Shown: positions 63,300-64,000 of the stretch, one piece after another
Position numbering within the stretch: the stretch's first letter is position 1
Layout of the letters: every line of letters starts with the position of its first letter
NCBI RefSeq assembly: GCF_002099425.1
Contig: NW_018344332.1
Location: forward strand, 186,001-250,000
Source: Phascolarctos cinereus
Taxonomy: Eukaryota; Chordata; Mammalia; Diprotodontia; Phascolarctidae
Reading direction: 5' to 3'
Length of the DNA: 64,000 bases
Notes under the pieces: generated by a model
What the model saw: only the letters and a program-made list of their open reading frames with translations
What the model was told of the DNA's origin: nothing
Databases searched by the model: none
Made by a program: the position numbers and the translations under genes

Positions 63300-64000
63300 G
63301 AAGATATTGTTTCAATTAATTTTTAATTGACCAGCTAGCATTCCCTAAGCTATCATATCACCTATAAACAGTTATAATGTCTTACCCCTCTCTATGAATA
63401 TTCCCTTTGAAAAAAAATATTGTTATAGCCTAGATTTCTGGAATTATATTAAGTAACAGTGGGGAAAATGGAAATCCTTGATTTACCCCTGATTCTATTA
63501 AAATGCCTCTACTCAAGTTCTGTTACTGATAACCCTATAATGGTTTTAGAGAGAGACTAGTCAGTGTTAATGAGGAATGGATGACTTCCTAGTGTTTGCT
63601 TTTGTTTTCAAAACAGAAATAGGTGTTATTTCTGAAGCTCTTATTTTTGCATTGTTATTTGACTCTTATCATTCTCATTCACATGACCTATTATGTTGAC
63701 AGTTTACCCAATGTTGAACCAAACCTGCATTTCTACTCTAAATAAACATGTATGTATTTGTTGCTGTAACCTCTTTGCTAATATTTTATTTTTGAAAATG
63801 TTACTAATGTATTAGGAATATGTGTTTATAGTTGTCTCTCTCTGGTTTAGGAATCAAAACCATGTAAGCATCTTATTTTTGTGAAGAATTTGTAGGATGT
63901 GGGAATTATCTTTTGGCTTTTTAATAGAATTTGCTTGTGAATATATCTGGTCTTGGATTCTTTTCTTTGAGATTTCCTTTATAGCTTACTCAGTTTCTTT
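63300..64000 (-). mobile_element. L1 ORF2 (reverse transcriptase part), runs off the window
   Basis: 'gaatatgtgtttatagttgt', 'ctctctctggtttaggaatc', 'ttaatagaatttgcttgtga' and 'atatctggtcttggattctt' are the reverse complement of the L1 RT region (human L1 in the same place reads 'ttctctttt...ggtatcagg' and 'ggctgtgaatccatctggtc'). The element is old and has no long frame. Its left boundary is approximate. Confidence 0.75.

Noticed and set aside
50000-64000. DLC1 exons, expected downstream of TRMT9B by human gene order
   Set aside because: No frame on either strand resembles DLC1. The gene probably lies beyond the window.

Overview
This window is mammalian, and almost certainly marsupial, nuclear DNA. 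It has introns, GT-AG splice sites and CpG-rich promoter stretches. It also carries a typical marsupial repeat load: MAR1-type and short WSINE1-type tRNA-derived SINEs, marsupial L1 and half-L1 (HAL1-like) elements, an RTE/BovB-type LINE, CR1/L3, L2, MIR and hAT remnants. The short SINEs, which end soon after the conserved 'gggcaagtcacttaacc' block and carry long (CTTT)n tails, hint at an Australian rather than an American marsupial. That point is inference from recalled family descriptions.

Only one protein-coding gene is well supported. It is TRMT9B (also called KIAA1456 or TRM9L), a TRM9/ALKBH8-family SAM-dependent methyltransferase, on the + strand. Three coding exons (37133-37289, 40200-40373, 46793-47796) with clean splice sites and phase-1 introns give an uninterrupted 444-residue protein. 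A CpG-rich stretch with a consensus splice donor at 21544/21545 is a candidate 5' non-coding exon and promoter. A polyadenylation signal at 49798 is a candidate 3' end, which would give a 3' UTR that has absorbed a SINE and an L1 fragment.

Layout: 1-8.5 kb is a nest of L2, L1 and HAL1-like elements, SINEs and an RPL23A processed pseudogene. 10.2-10.9 kb is a CpG-rich, probably bidirectional promoter with no recognised gene attached. 11.5-12.2 kb is a small hAT element that keeps the C-terminal dimerisation part of its transposase. 12.2-37 kb is GC-rich sequence with old repeats, purine-rich tandem repeats and the candidate TRMT9B promoter. 37-50 kb is TRMT9B. 50-64 kb is intergenic, with L2, CR1/L3, L1 and RTE elements, a degenerate interstitial telomere-like tract, a duplicated unidentified repeat split by a HAL1-like insertion, and an L1 running off the right end.

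No unknown multi-gene system is visible. The more unusual items are the telomere-like tract ending in an inverted TTAGGG/CCTAA junction next to an RTE element, the orphan bidirectional promoter, and the well-resolved nested insertions with readable target-site duplications. All family names were assigned by eye from remembered consensus features, without a database search.
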